The notes: a model not told the origin generated them from the letters alone. A DNA stretch of 64,000 nt from Streptomyces albospinus (GCF_014648695.1 NZ_BMRP01000015.1:123918-187917), one strand, 5' to 3'; shown: positions 14,833 through 23,145, counted from the stretch's first letter. A program made the numbers and translations.

Positions 14833-17012
14833 CCGACAGCGCCTCTCCGACCGGCGGCGCCACCCCTCCGGACGCCGGCACGTCCGCAGGCGCCGGTGCA
14901 TCAGGGGACGGTGGCGTGGACGAGGGTTTCCCCTATGGCCGGCAGGCCGTTGCCGACGCGTTCCGGGAATTCGTGGCGGCGACGCCCAGCGGCGGCACCT
15001 TCTATGTGACGGGGTCCCCCGGCAGCGGGCGCAGCACGCTGCTGACCTGGCTGTTCCTCCGCAGCCAGACGGATCAGGGCGACGCCGGGACGAGCGGGCC
15101 CCGGACCGGACCGCTCTTCCACGCCGCGCTCGGTGCGCGGGGCCGCGGCGTCGACGACCTGGCCGTGGCCATCGGCGGGCAACTCGGATACGAGACCGCC
15201 ACCGCCGCCGAGTTGCTCTCCGTACTCGCCATGGACGAGCGCCCGGTGTGCGTGGCCGTCGGCGACCTGGACGAGGCGGGCGCCGTACCGGACGAGCGGC
15301 ACACGACTCGCCTCATCGAGTCCCTGCTGGCCCCCATGGCGGGGCTGCCGAACGTACGGCTGGTGGCCGAGGGCGCCCAGAAGTGGGCCCAGCACTTCGA
15401 CGACTGCGTCATCGTGGACCTCGACGCATCCGACTGGACCGATCGCGCGGCCTTCGACCGGTATGTCGCCGCCCTCTGCGCCTACGTTCCGGAGCCCGGC
15501 CCGCAATCGGACGGCGCGCGGCCGGGGGCACTCGCCCATGCGATATCCCGTGCCGCCTACCCCAACTTCCTCCTCGCCCAGCTCCTCGTCCTGGACCGGG
15601 TCGCTTCCGAGGCGGAACCGGAAGCCGCCGCCACGGACACACCACCCACCGGCATCGCCACCGCCACTGGCGCCGACACAGGCATCGACATCGGCGGGGC
15701 CGTCGCGCGGCACCTCGATCGCCTCTCCGCCGAATCCCCCGTCGTGGCCGATGCCTTGTACGCCCTCGCCCTCGCCGGGCAGGCCGGGCTCGGCCGCGAC
15801 CTGTGGCGCCTGGCCACCACTGCGGTGGCGGGTCGCCGGATCGACAGGCAGGAGTTCGCCGCGGCCGTCGAGCTGTCCTGGGCACTGCTCCAGCCGGAGC
15901 GCGCCGGATCCGACGGTGCCGGTGCGCCGGAGAGCCGCTTCGCCCTCCGCCACTCCGCCGTGGCCACCGCGCTCCTCGCCCTCCGGTCCCAGGACGCTGC
16001 GCTGCAAGCCCGCAGGGCGCTGGTCAACTCCCTTGCCGGACAGGTGCCCGTCGCGCCAGCCGATGACGGACCACCTCGCCCACTCTGGCGGCGGAGCGAC
16101 CCGGCCCTGCTGTCGGAGCTGCTGAGGCAGGCGGCTGCCGTTCCCGGCGCGCTCGGGCCATTGCTCGGCTTCCCCGAGGTGCTGCTGACCACGGACCTCG
16201 ACGGGCTCCGCGCCGTGCTCGACTGCTCCGACGAGCCCGCTGCCGCGGCCCTGCGTCCGGCACTCGCCCTTCTGTACCCGGCCTCGCGCGACCAGCCCGC
16301 CCGCCTCCAAGTGGCCGCCGTCCAGCACGGCTTGAACGATCTGGCGGCATCCGTCGAGTCCGCCTGCCCACCGCTGCCGTTCCGTGCGCTGCGACCGCCT
16401 CCGGCAGCGCCGGACGTTCAGGAATCCGCACAGGAATCCCCACGGGGAGCCGTCCAGGAAGCCGTCCGGAGCACCGTCCAGGAACCCGCCCAAGGCGCCG
16501 TTCGAGGCACCGTTCAGGGAGCGCCCGAAGTCGCCGTCACGGAGACGGGGGCCGTGGAGGTCGGGCAGCGGCTCGGGGAGGAGACCGCGGCGCTGCGGTG
16601 GACGCTGCACGGGACGCCGTGCACCGCCGCACGGGCCGAGCTGCTCGACGGTGTGCCGGTCGTGGCGGTGGCGGACCGCGAGGGACTGCTCCAGGTCCGG
16701 AGCGCGGACGACGGCCGGCTGCTCCGCCCGGTCGTCCGCGCCGACGAACCCCCCGAGCTCCTGTGCACCCTCGCGGGGGCACCGGACCCGCTGAGTGTGT
16801 GCACGGCGGCCGACCGGCTGTGGGTGGTACGCCTGGCCGACGGATCGACGCTGGCCGAGCTTCGCTTCGGCTCGAACATCTCGGCCGTCCGCCGTACGGC
16901 CGGCAACGAACTCGACGTCGAGCTGGGCGGATTCGGCATCCGCCTGTCGTTCGACCCCGCCGTACTGCGGACGCTCACCGGAGCATCGTCCGCCACGGGT
17001 GCCGCCGGGTAG
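14829..17012 (+). CDS. P-loop ATPase of the toxin/SUKH locus, Walker A Lys replaced by Arg
   Basis: A 727-residue cytosolic protein. After a low-complexity N-terminus there is FPYGRQAVADAFREFV and then the P-loop GSPGSGRST (residues 62-70), where the canonical Walker A lysine is Arg68. VCVAVGDLDEAG (about 138-149) is a candidate Walker B and VRLVAEGAQKW a sensor-1-like strand, an AAA/STAND-like arrangement. A helical region follows to about 520, then a Val-Gln-Glu-rich repetitive linker (about 535-570), then beta-strand repeats (about 580-715) resembling propeller blades. The GTG start overlaps the SUKH gene's stop (GTGA). Placement suggests a regulatory or sensing partner of the immunity protein. 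Whether it hydrolyses ATP is uncertain given the Arg. Confidence 0.65.
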   Translation: MTDSASPTGGATPPDAGTSAGAGASGDGGVDEGFPYGRQAVADAFREFVAATPSGGTFYVTGSPGSGRSTLLTWLFLRSQTDQGDAGTSGPRTGPLFHAALGARGRGVDDLAVAIGGQLGYETATAAELLSVLAMDERPVCVAVGDLDEAGAVPDERHTTRLIESLLAPMAGLPNVRLVAEGAQKWAQHFDDCVIVDLDASDWTDRAAFDRYVAALCAYVPEPGPQSDGARPGALAHAISRAAYPNFLLAQLLVLDRVASEAEPEAAATDTPPTGIATATGADTGIDIGGAVARHLDRLSAESPVVADALYALALAGQAGLGRDLWRLATTAVAGRRIDRQEFAAAVELSWALLQPERAGSDGAGAPESRFALRHSAVATALLALRSQDAALQARRALVNSLAGQVPVAPADDGPPRPLWRRSDPALLSELLRQAAAVPGALGPLLGFPEVLLTTDLDGLRAVLDCSDEPAAAALRPALALLYPASRDQPARLQVAAVQHGLNDLAASVESACPPLPFRALRPPPAAPDVQESAQESPRGAVQEAVRSTVQEPAQGAVRGTVQGAPEVAVTETGAVEVGQRLGEETAALRWTLHGTPCTAARAELLDGVPVVAVADREGLLQVRSADDGRLLRPVVRADEPPELLCTLAGAPDPLSVCTAADRLWVVRLADGSTLAELRFGSNISAVRRTAGNELDVELGGFGIRLSFDPAVLRTLTGASSATGAAG

Positions 17013-17053
17013 ATAGGCTCAGCCGACCCGAAGTTCCGCCTTGGAGACACAGG

Positions 17054-18739
17054 ATGACCTCGCCGTTCACCCCGTTGTGGGCCCGTCTGCGGCCCTCGGA
17101 CGACGCCTCGCCGCACGCGTGGACCAGCTGGCCCGGCCCGGTGATCGCCGCGCACACCGCCCGGCACGAGGGCCGTACGGTCTACGGAAGCATCAGTTTC
17201 ACCACGCCCCACCGGCTGCACATCGTGGACGCCGGCACCGGGGAGACGGCGGCACCCCCGGTCCTCTGCGACGCCGACCAGAACACGTTCGCGCTGGTCT
17301 CCGGCCCGGCGGCACTCATGGCCGCCGGGGCGCGCGACGTGGTCGAGCCGCTGAGCGGTGTGCGCCGCCCCTACGCGGCGGACGCGGGCGACGCGGACAA
17401 CGTCGGGCTGGTCACCGCCGCCGTCGGCTCGACCGAGCCCGTACTGGTCACCGTCCACCCGTTCCAGAGCATCGCGTTCCGGGACGCGACCGCGAGCGAG
17501 TGCCTCGCCGCCGTACCGCTCGGGGACATGAAGAGCCCGGATCACGTGTGCGCCGGTCTCGTCGACGGCCGACTCCTTGCCGTGGTCGGCACCGGGACCG
17601 AGCTGTGCACATACGCAGCGGACACCGGCAACGTCGTGGCACGCTGGACGATCCCTGACACAGCGTCAGATTCCGGTGCGGAGATCGTGCGGATGATCTG
17701 GGCCCGGGGAGTGGCCGGCGAACCGGCCGCCGTGCTCACCGCGGACACCCGGTCCCGCCTGCGGGCCTGGGCGCCGGACACCGGCGAACAACTCGGCGAG
17801 GCGTGGCCCCTCCCCGACAGGCCGTTGCACCTCGGCGCCGCGGTGCTGGACGCCGAGGGGGGTGGCGTGTCCGTCGTGGCCTGCGCCTACGATGACGGCG
17901 TCCAGCTGCTGCGGACCGACACCGGGCGCGTCCTGCTCGACCTCCGGCCGAGCGCCCGGACGCGTACCGCGCACCTCACCGCGGACGGTCTGCTGCTGCT
18001 CGGCACGCTCGACGGCCCCGTCGCCCTGCAACTCGACACCGCGCGACTGCTCGCCGGCTCGGCCGACGATGCCGATCACGCACACGAGCACCGACACGAC
18101 CTCGACCTCGCCGGATGGCCGGCGCCCGCCGTGCGTGAGGACGACGGTTCGCGCGACGCGGGCGACCGCCCGTCCCACCCGGACCTCGTGGACCTCTGGG
18201 GCGCGGACCAGGTCATCGTTCTCGCGGAGGAGCAGGTGGCCGCGGACATCACCGGCCGCAACCGGGAGATCCTGTGCCATGTCGGCCTCCCCCTCTCCCC
18301 GCTCCCCGGCCTGACCCTGGACCAGGACCTGGCCCTGGACGGACCGGCCCCGCTGGAAGAGGTCGGCGTCGGTCCGGCGGATCCGGACGACCCCGACGCC
18401 AGGTACGTCCCCGAAGGGCTGGACGGCTACTACTGGTTGGGCACCTGGCATGACGACGACCTGGTCCTCAGCCCGGCCGGAGCGGTCGAGACGATCGGCG
18501 CCGAGACCGATTACGAAGAGGCCCTGCCGGTCAACTCCGGCCTCGCCGCCTTCGTCGCGTTCTCCTATCAGTACGCGGTCGCCGCGCTGCACCAGGAGCC
18601 GGAGTACGGCGCCGAAGCCCAGGAGGAGCGCGCCGAGGAACTGGAACGCCGCCTGCGCGCCGCCGACCCGCTCGCCTTCGCCGAGCACGGTTCGGAACAC
18701 TGGGCCGACGCCCTGAGCGACCTCGCCTCCGGCATGTGA
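17054..18739 (+). CDS. Beta-propeller protein with C-terminal SUKH-like domain
   Basis: A 561-residue protein. Residues about 30-360 are WD40/PQQ-like beta repeats (e.g. RLHIVDAGTGETAAPP, AVLTADTRSRLRAWAPDTGE, CAYDDGVQLLRTDTGRVLLD) and would form a seven-bladed-type propeller. Residues about 375-561 look like a second SUKH-4-type domain: LVDLWGADQVIVLAEEQVAA, CHVGLPLSPLPGLTLD, YYWLGTWHDDDLVLSP and LPVNSGLAAFVAFSYQ, the last matching the 'VN(S/T)(S/G)L..F' pattern of SUKH-4 proteins. It follows the ATPase gene after 41 bases with its own GGAG site. Together with the SUKH/pseudo-deaminase protein it gives the locus two SUKH modules. I infer a protein-protein scaffold or a second immunity factor; no enzymatic motif is visible. 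Confidence 0.6.
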   Translation: MTSPFTPLWARLRPSDDASPHAWTSWPGPVIAAHTARHEGRTVYGSISFTTPHRLHIVDAGTGETAAPPVLCDADQNTFALVSGPAALMAAGARDVVEPLSGVRRPYAADAGDADNVGLVTAAVGSTEPVLVTVHPFQSIAFRDATASECLAAVPLGDMKSPDHVCAGLVDGRLLAVVGTGTELCTYAADTGNVVARWTIPDTASDSGAEIVRMIWARGVAGEPAAVLTADTRSRLRAWAPDTGEQLGEAWPLPDRPLHLGAAVLDAEGGGVSVVACAYDDGVQLLRTDTGRVLLDLRPSARTRTAHLTADGLLLLGTLDGPVALQLDTARLLAGSADDADHAHEHRHDLDLAGWPAPAVREDDGSRDAGDRPSHPDLVDLWGADQVIVLAEEQVAADITGRNREILCHVGLPLSPLPGLTLDQDLALDGPAPLEEVGVGPADPDDPDARYVPEGLDGYYWLGTWHDDDLVLSPAGAVETIGAETDYEEALPVNSGLAAFVAFSYQYAVAALHQEPEYGAEAQEERAEELERRLRAADPLAFAEHGSEHWADALSDLASGM

Positions 18740-18885
18740 TCCGGAGCCGCTCGGCTCACGGCTGCCGCGCCACGGCCGGCTCCCCGAGGGCCGAGCACGC
18801 TCGCTCCATCCACCCACGCGGCGCAGCCGACCCGCGGGACCCGTGAGAGCCGCGGGACCGAGACTCCCGACGAAGGACGAGCAAC

Positions 18886-19341
18886 GTGAAGATTGTGGTG
18901 GACGACCTCTCCGGACCGGAGATCGCCGGGTTCCTCGACGAGCACGTTCAGCAGATGCGGGCCATCACGCCCGTGGAGAGCAAGCATGCGCTCGATCTCG
19001 ATGAACTCCGCGGGCCCGAGGTCACGTTCTGGTCGGCGCGGGACGCCGGAAGCCTGGTCGGTTGCGGTGCGATCAAGCGGCTGGACGCGAGCCATGCCGA
19101 GCTGAAATCGATGCGCACCGCTCCGCGGCGCACGCGCAGCGGAATTGCCTCACGGCTCCTGGAGCACATCCTCGCCGAGGCCGGCCGCAGGGGGTTCACA
19201 CGGCTGAGTCTGGAAACCGGTTCGGCCGAATTCTTCCTGCCGGCACGGAGGTTGTACGGGAAATTCGGCTTCGTGCACTGCGAACCGTTCGCGGATTACC
19301 GCCCCGACCCGAACAGCACGTACATGACGAGGGCGCTGTGA
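18886..19341 (+). CDS. GNAT family N-acetyltransferase
   Basis: A 151-residue GNAT acetyltransferase. Motif A is visible as ELKSMRTAPRRTRSGIASRL followed by LLEHILAEAGRRGFTRLSLE, where the R-x-x-x-x-G/A loop binds the CoA pyrophosphate, and motif B as ARRLYGKFGFVHCEPFADY. The pattern LYGKFGF..C.PF.DY.PD..S..M is typical of the YsnE/PA4866-like group, whose substrates are small amines or indole-3-acetate-type compounds; the substrate here is unknown. The start is GTG with GAAGGA upstream. It follows the toxin locus by about 145 bp and is likely a separate transcription unit. Confidence 0.85.
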   Translation: MKIVVDDLSGPEIAGFLDEHVQQMRAITPVESKHALDLDELRGPEVTFWSARDAGSLVGCGAIKRLDASHAELKSMRTAPRRTRSGIASRLLEHILAEAGRRGFTRLSLETGSAEFFLPARRLYGKFGFVHCEPFADYRPDPNSTYMTRAL

Positions 19342-19407
19342 GGATGTCGCGGTCCGTGCGGCCGGTCCGCTGTTGCGGCTTGGCCTGCCTGAGCTAGGTT
19401 CGGCGGT

Positions 19408-20046
19408 ATGCGCGACGTACGGGTGATTCTGGTCGGGGGAACGTCGAATGTCGGCAAGTCGACCGTGGCCCAAGTGGTCGCGGAACGGCTCGGGTTCACC
19501 TACCGGTCGACGGATCTGCTCGCCCGGCATCCAGGGCGGCCCTGGCGGACCCCGGAGCGGGACATCCCGGCGCATGTCGCCGAGCACTACGCCTCGCTCA
19601 CCGTCGATGAACTGATCACGTCCGTTCTCGACCACTACGCACGGCTGTGGCCACGCATCGAGGAGATGATCCGGGCGTATGCGACCGGGGCGGAGTCCGG
19701 GGCGGGGCTGGTGCTGGAGGGGTCGGCGCTGTGGCCCGCGCGGGTGGCGGCGCTGACGGTCCCGTACACGGCCGCGGTGTGGCTCACCGCGGAGGACGCG
19801 GTGGTCCGCGCCCGGGTGCGGACCGGCGGCCGGTACGAGGACGTGGGCGAGCACGAACGGCATTTGATGGACCGGTTCCTGGCCCGGTCCGCGCGCTTTC
19901 AGACGCTGCTGCTGGAGATCGTCGACGGGCTGGGCCTGGATCGCATCGACACCGGCGGCGGCCGGTCCGTCGAGGAACTGGTGGACGCCGTGCTCACGGC
20001 CGTCGCGGAGCAGGATGTGGTGGGACGCTCACTGCCCCGCCGGTGA
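19408..20046 (+). CDS. P-loop kinase-like nucleotide-binding protein
   Basis: A 212-residue protein of the P-loop kinase fold. The Walker A motif is GGTSNVGKST (residues 10-19), followed by VAQVVAERLGFTYRSTDLL, which places the Asp of a substrate-binding DxD-like segment as in gluconate, shikimate or 2-phosphoglycerate kinases. AVWLTAEDAVVRARVRTGGRY resembles the LID/NMP region with several arginines. The acceptor substrate cannot be read from the sequence. It is co-directional with the GNAT gene 66 bases upstream, so the two may be co-transcribed. Confidence 0.7.
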   Translation: MRDVRVILVGGTSNVGKSTVAQVVAERLGFTYRSTDLLARHPGRPWRTPERDIPAHVAEHYASLTVDELITSVLDHYARLWPRIEEMIRAYATGAESGAGLVLEGSALWPARVAALTVPYTAAVWLTAEDAVVRARVRTGGRYEDVGEHERHLMDRFLARSARFQTLLLEIVDGLGLDRIDTGGGRSVEELVDAVLTAVAEQDVVGRSLPRR

Positions 20047-20244
20047 GCGCGTAACCGTCCGGCCGATCCCGGCACATGCCCGCGCGTCGCCCCGTCTCCC
20101 CCCGGAGGACGCATTCCCCTGACGGGAACGAACACCGAACGTGCGGCACTCTGCCTGGGGCGTGCCGGAGACGATCGCCATGTCCCTGCCCCGCCCGGCG
20201 GCTGGGCGGGCAGGGCAAGGACAGGCATCGGCACGGACGCAGGC

Positions 20245-20487
20245 TCAGCTGTCCGAACTCTCGTTGGCGAATGCGGGGTTGAAGGCACCGATCACGTTGC
20301 CGGAATTTCCGGTGGCATTGACCGGAACGTGGAGCGGCAACTGCACTTGATTGCCGGAGCCGATGCCGGGGGAGAACGCGGCCACGCCGGCGGCATCCGG
20401 GCCGGTGTCGGCTGCGGCGGTACCGGCGCCGGTAAGCAGAGCGGCGGCGATCAGGGCGCCGGCGGTGAAGACGGTGCGTGCACTCAT
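20245..20487 (-). CDS. ChpE-like short chaplin lacking cysteine
   Basis: An 80-residue secreted protein: Sec signal peptide (VFTAGALIAAALLTGAGTAA, cleavage likely after AAA around residue 26) and one chaplin domain, SPGIGSGNQVQLPLHVPVNA followed by TGNSGNVIGAFNPAFAN. Chaplins are amyloid-forming surface proteins that coat aerial hyphae and spores of Streptomyces. Most chaplin domains carry two cysteines; here, as in ChpE of Streptomyces coelicolor, they are absent and replaced by Ala-Thr and Ser-Gly contexts. The ATG has CAGGAGG upstream. It is monocistronic. Expected control is developmental (BldN in known species); I could not identify the promoter. Confidence 0.85.
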   Translation of the reverse strand: MSARTVFTAGALIAAALLTGAGTAAADTGPDAAGVAAFSPGIGSGNQVQLPLHVPVNATGNSGNVIGAFNPAFANESSDS

Positions 20488-20653
20488 GAATCCTCCTGTG
20501 GACGAAGCGAGTTAGGGACCGTGGACGGTATTGGCAGCCCGACGATCCGAGAAACGCCCACCACTCGAATGTGCACGTAAACCCATTCCTTGGGGGACAC
20601 CAACCGCCCCACTCCCCCGACGCACGAGAGTTGGCGCGCCCGGCGGATTCCCG

Positions 20654-20833
20654 TCGTGCGCGATCGGGATCCACGTCGGTCCACGCCACCGTGAACGGCA
20701 TGCGGGCCTCGTCATGTACGCCCTCCGCCGCCACCCACGCCAGCTCGTCCAGCCGGCCGAGGTCGGGCAGCCGCAGCTCAAGGCGTGGTGTCAACACCCG
20801 TAGCCGGTACAGGGGCCATACGCGAGATTCCAT
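20654..20833 (-). pseudogene. 5' remnant of a RimJ/RimL-type GNAT acetyltransferase
   Basis: About 60 residues, starting at an ATG, match the N-terminus of RimJ/RimL-like acetyltransferases: LRVLTPRLELRLPDLGRLDE and AAEGVHDEARMPFTVAWTDV, then RARRES. After that the similarity stops and the frame continues as unrelated low-complexity sequence; the acetyl-CoA binding core is absent. The 440-bp gap between the chaplin gene and the HxlR gene otherwise contains only the chaplin leader region and no other gene I can support. Confidence 0.65.
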
Positions 20834-20927
20834 GACGAGAGGCTGCCAAGGACGCGCGGAGACGTCCACCGCGTTACGCCCGGGCCGGCCCGGGCGTCCG
20901 CCGGTGTCCAACGCGCCGACTGCCGGC

Positions 20928-21317
20928 CTACCCCCGGCCGTCGTAGTCCCGTCGGGCCTGTTCGACCTTGGGCAGGTTGCCCGCGGACCATTGGGCGAGG
21001 GTGGCGAACAACGGGGCCAGGCTGCGGCCCAGTTCGCTGATTTCGTATTCGACGCGGGGCGGGACCTCGGGGTAATAGGTGCGGACGACCAGCCCGTCGC
21101 GTTCCAGTTGCCGGAGGCGCTGGGTCAGGACCTTGGGCGAGATGGTGGCGATGCGGCGTTCCAGTTCCACGAATCGCTGCCGGCCGTACTCGTGGAGCGC
21201 CCAGAGGATCGGGGTGGTCCAGCGGCTGAAGACGATGTCGACCACGGGGGCGATGGGGCACGCCTGTTCCGGTTCGGCCTCGGTACGAGCCGCCTCCCTG
21301 GTGGCGTCGGTCGTCAT
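20928..21317 (-). CDS. HxlR family transcriptional regulator
   Basis: A 129-residue winged-helix regulator. The N-terminal Cys (ACPIAPVVDIVFSRWTTPIL) and ELERRIATISPKVLTQRLRQ followed by LERDGLVVRTYYPEVPPRVE are the HxlR hallmarks. HxlR proteins often sense electrophiles or redox change through that N-terminal cysteine and repress a neighbouring oxidoreductase. The start was chosen at the ATG with GGGGAGGGCGA upstream. It lies downstream of, and in the same direction as, the DUF3224 gene with about 120 bp between them. Its target is not evident. Confidence 0.85.
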   Translation of the reverse strand: MTTDATREAARTEAEPEQACPIAPVVDIVFSRWTTPILWALHEYGRQRFVELERRIATISPKVLTQRLRQLERDGLVVRTYYPEVPPRVEYEISELGRSLAPLFATLAQWSAGNLPKVEQARRDYDGRG

Positions 21318-21440
21318 GAGTCGCCCTCCCCGTGCCTTCCCCTGCTTTCGCCGGGCAGCCACTGCCCTGGGCGACAGTAGCTGCCACTGCGGCCGGTCGG
21401 ACAGCTGTGGGCGCGGGACGGGGGCTACGGCCGTGCCGGA

Positions 21441-21848
21441 TCAGCCCAGTTCGTAGTCGAAGCTGTATGATATGGACGGTTCGCCGGCTTTGCAGGTGTA
21501 GCTGCCGGTTCCGGTCAGGCCGGTGAGGTCTCCGGTGCCCGATCCCGGTACGACCTCGAAGGCGCAGCGCACCGTGCCGTCGGCCTCGAACACGCCGCGC
21601 TCCTCGACGACGAACGTACCGGCACGGCCGTCCAGTTGGCCGGTCAGCAGCTCCATGCCGGTGAAGGTGCCGGTCTTGTCGGTGACGTAGGCGATGGTGT
21701 ACTCGCAGGTCGTGCGGGCGGCTTCGATGCCGCCGGAGAAGGTGTTGGCAACGGAGGCGCGGGCGATCCTGGGGCTCGCCCCGGTCGAACCGACCGGGTT
21801 CTCCTCCCAGTTGGCGTAGGTGATGCGGCCGGTGGTCTGCGTGGGCAT
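21441..21848 (-). CDS. DUF3224 family protein
   Basis: A 135-residue DUF3224 protein, predicted to fold as a small beta barrel. Seen motifs: GRITYANWEENPVG, YTIAYVTDKTGTFTGMELLT, FVVEERGVFEADGTVRCAFE and LTGTGSYTCKAGEPSISYSF. The family has no established biochemical activity; similarity in layout to allene oxide cyclase-like barrels has been noted for related families. It is divergent from a WYL-domain regulator gene, and an 11-5-11 palindrome lies between them. That gene pair is a recurrent Streptomyces arrangement and suggests that the regulator controls this gene. Confidence 0.8.
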   Translation of the reverse strand: MPTQTTGRITYANWEENPVGSTGASPRIARASVANTFSGGIEAARTTCEYTIAYVTDKTGTFTGMELLTGQLDGRAGTFVVEERGVFEADGTVRCAFEVVPGSGTGDLTGLTGTGSYTCKAGEPSISYSFDYELG

Positions 21849-21912
21849 GGCGGGGTGTCCTTTCGGTCTGCCGCACGGTTCGTGGTGTGCGGTGCGGGGC
21901 CATCCTGACGGC

Positions 21913-21947
21913 CGTACCTGACACCTTCTGTCAGGTACGCGGGACAA
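21913..21947. promoter_or_regulatory. WYL-regulator operator overlapping a leaderless-type promoter
   Basis: CGTACCTGACA and TGTCAGGTACG form a perfect 11-5-11 inverted repeat (21913-21939). For the + strand gene, CTGACA (21918-21923) and GACAAT (21942-21947) form a -35/-10 pair with 18-bp spacing, placing the start site at about the A of the ATG at 21955, i.e. a leaderless mRNA. A protein on the palindrome would cover the -35 and spacer, consistent with autorepression. Confidence 0.7.
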
Positions 21948-21954
21948 TCGCGTC

Positions 21955-22926
21955 ATGCGTGCCGACCGGCTTCTCTCCCTGCTCCTGCTGCTCCAGAACC
22001 GCGGGCGGATGACCGCTGCCGAGATCGCCTCGGAGCTGGAGGTGTCGGTGCGTACGGTCTACCGGGACGTCGAGGCGCTGGGCGCGTCCGGCGTTCCGGT
22101 CCGCGCCGACCGCGGGCCCGACGGCGGCTACCGCCTGATGGACGGATACCGCACCCGGTTGACCGGGTTCACCGATGCCGAGGCCGGCGCCCTCTTCCTC
22201 GCGGGCGCACCGGGCCCGGCGCGGGAGCTGGGGCTGGGCGCGGTGCTGGCGACCGCCCAGCTGAAGCTTCAGGCGGCCCTCCCGTCCGAACTGGCGGAGC
22301 GGGCCCGGCGGATTCAGGACCGGTTCCACCTCGATGCGCCGGCGTGGTTCCGGGATGCCGATCCGGTCGCGTACCTGGCGCCGATCGCGCAGGCGGTGTG
22401 GGAGCAGCGGGTGCTGCGGGCGCACTACCGCCGGTGGCGCGGCGAGGTCCGTCGGGAACTGCGCCCGCTCGGCATCGTCCTCAAGGGCGGTATCTGGTAT
22501 CTGGTGGCGCTCGTCGACGAGGCGGTGCGGACATACCGGATTGCGCGGTTCCTGGATGTGGTCGTCACGGACGAGGTGTTCGTACGGCCGGCCGGTTTCG
22601 ACCTGGCCGCGCACTGGGAGGATTCCGCCCGGCGGCTGGCGGCGGCGCTGCATCAGGGGACGGCGCGACTGCGGATCTCCCCGCAGGCGCAGCGGCTGCT
22701 GCCGATGATGTACGGCGCAATGGGCCGGCGGGCGCTGGACGGTGCGGGGCCGCCGGACGCGGACGGGTGGGTGGTGGTGGAACTGCCGGTCGAGGCGCCG
22801 GCGGTGGCCGTCGGCGACCTGCTCCGGCTGGGCCCGGAGGCGGAGGTGCTGGGCCCGCCCGCGCTGCGGCAGGCTGTTGGGGAGGCGGTGGCCACGTTGG
22901 CGGAGCGGTACGGGAGCGGGGCGTGA
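21955..22926 (+). CDS. YafY-type HTH/WYL-domain transcriptional regulator
   Basis: A 323-residue one-component regulator. The N-terminal winged helix is RADRLLSLLLLLQNRGRMTA followed by EIASELEVSVRTVYRDVEAL (DeoR/HTH_11 type). The middle WYL domain contains GIVLKGGIWYLVALVDEAVR with the Trp-Tyr-Leu triad and YRIARFLDVVV; the C-terminal WCX extension ends with EAVATLAERY. WYL proteins bind nucleic acid-related or small ligands. The ATG probably lies at the 5' end of the message (see the promoter entry). Divergent DUF3224 gene as likely target. Confidence 0.88.
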   Translation: MRADRLLSLLLLLQNRGRMTAAEIASELEVSVRTVYRDVEALGASGVPVRADRGPDGGYRLMDGYRTRLTGFTDAEAGALFLAGAPGPARELGLGAVLATAQLKLQAALPSELAERARRIQDRFHLDAPAWFRDADPVAYLAPIAQAVWEQRVLRAHYRRWRGEVRRELRPLGIVLKGGIWYLVALVDEAVRTYRIARFLDVVVTDEVFVRPAGFDLAAHWEDSARRLAAALHQGTARLRISPQAQRLLPMMYGAMGRRALDGAGPPDADGWVVVELPVEAPAVAVGDLLRLGPEAEVLGPPALRQAVGEAVATLAERYGSGA

Positions 22927-23145
22927 ACTCCGGTCGGCCTGACGGTACTTGGATCAGAGGGAGGGACGTCGAGGGGGAATCGGGTGGCGTGGGGCCCGGA
23001 GGCCGTCCCGTTCGCGGGGCGGTCCGCGACGGTGTCCGACTCGCCGCAGGACCGGGGAGCGGAGCCCGATAGGCTGCGCGGGGGTCCGGCATCCCGCCAC
23101 GGCGGCGCCCGGGGAACCGCATTGCCACGCACGGGGAGGGTGGGC

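Noticed and set aside
16426..16520. Tandem-looking repeats (GTCCAGGAA-type) suggestive of a repeat array
   Set aside because: They lie in frame within the ATPase gene and encode a Val-Gln-Glu-rich linker. Units are irregular, so not CRISPR or a mobile element.
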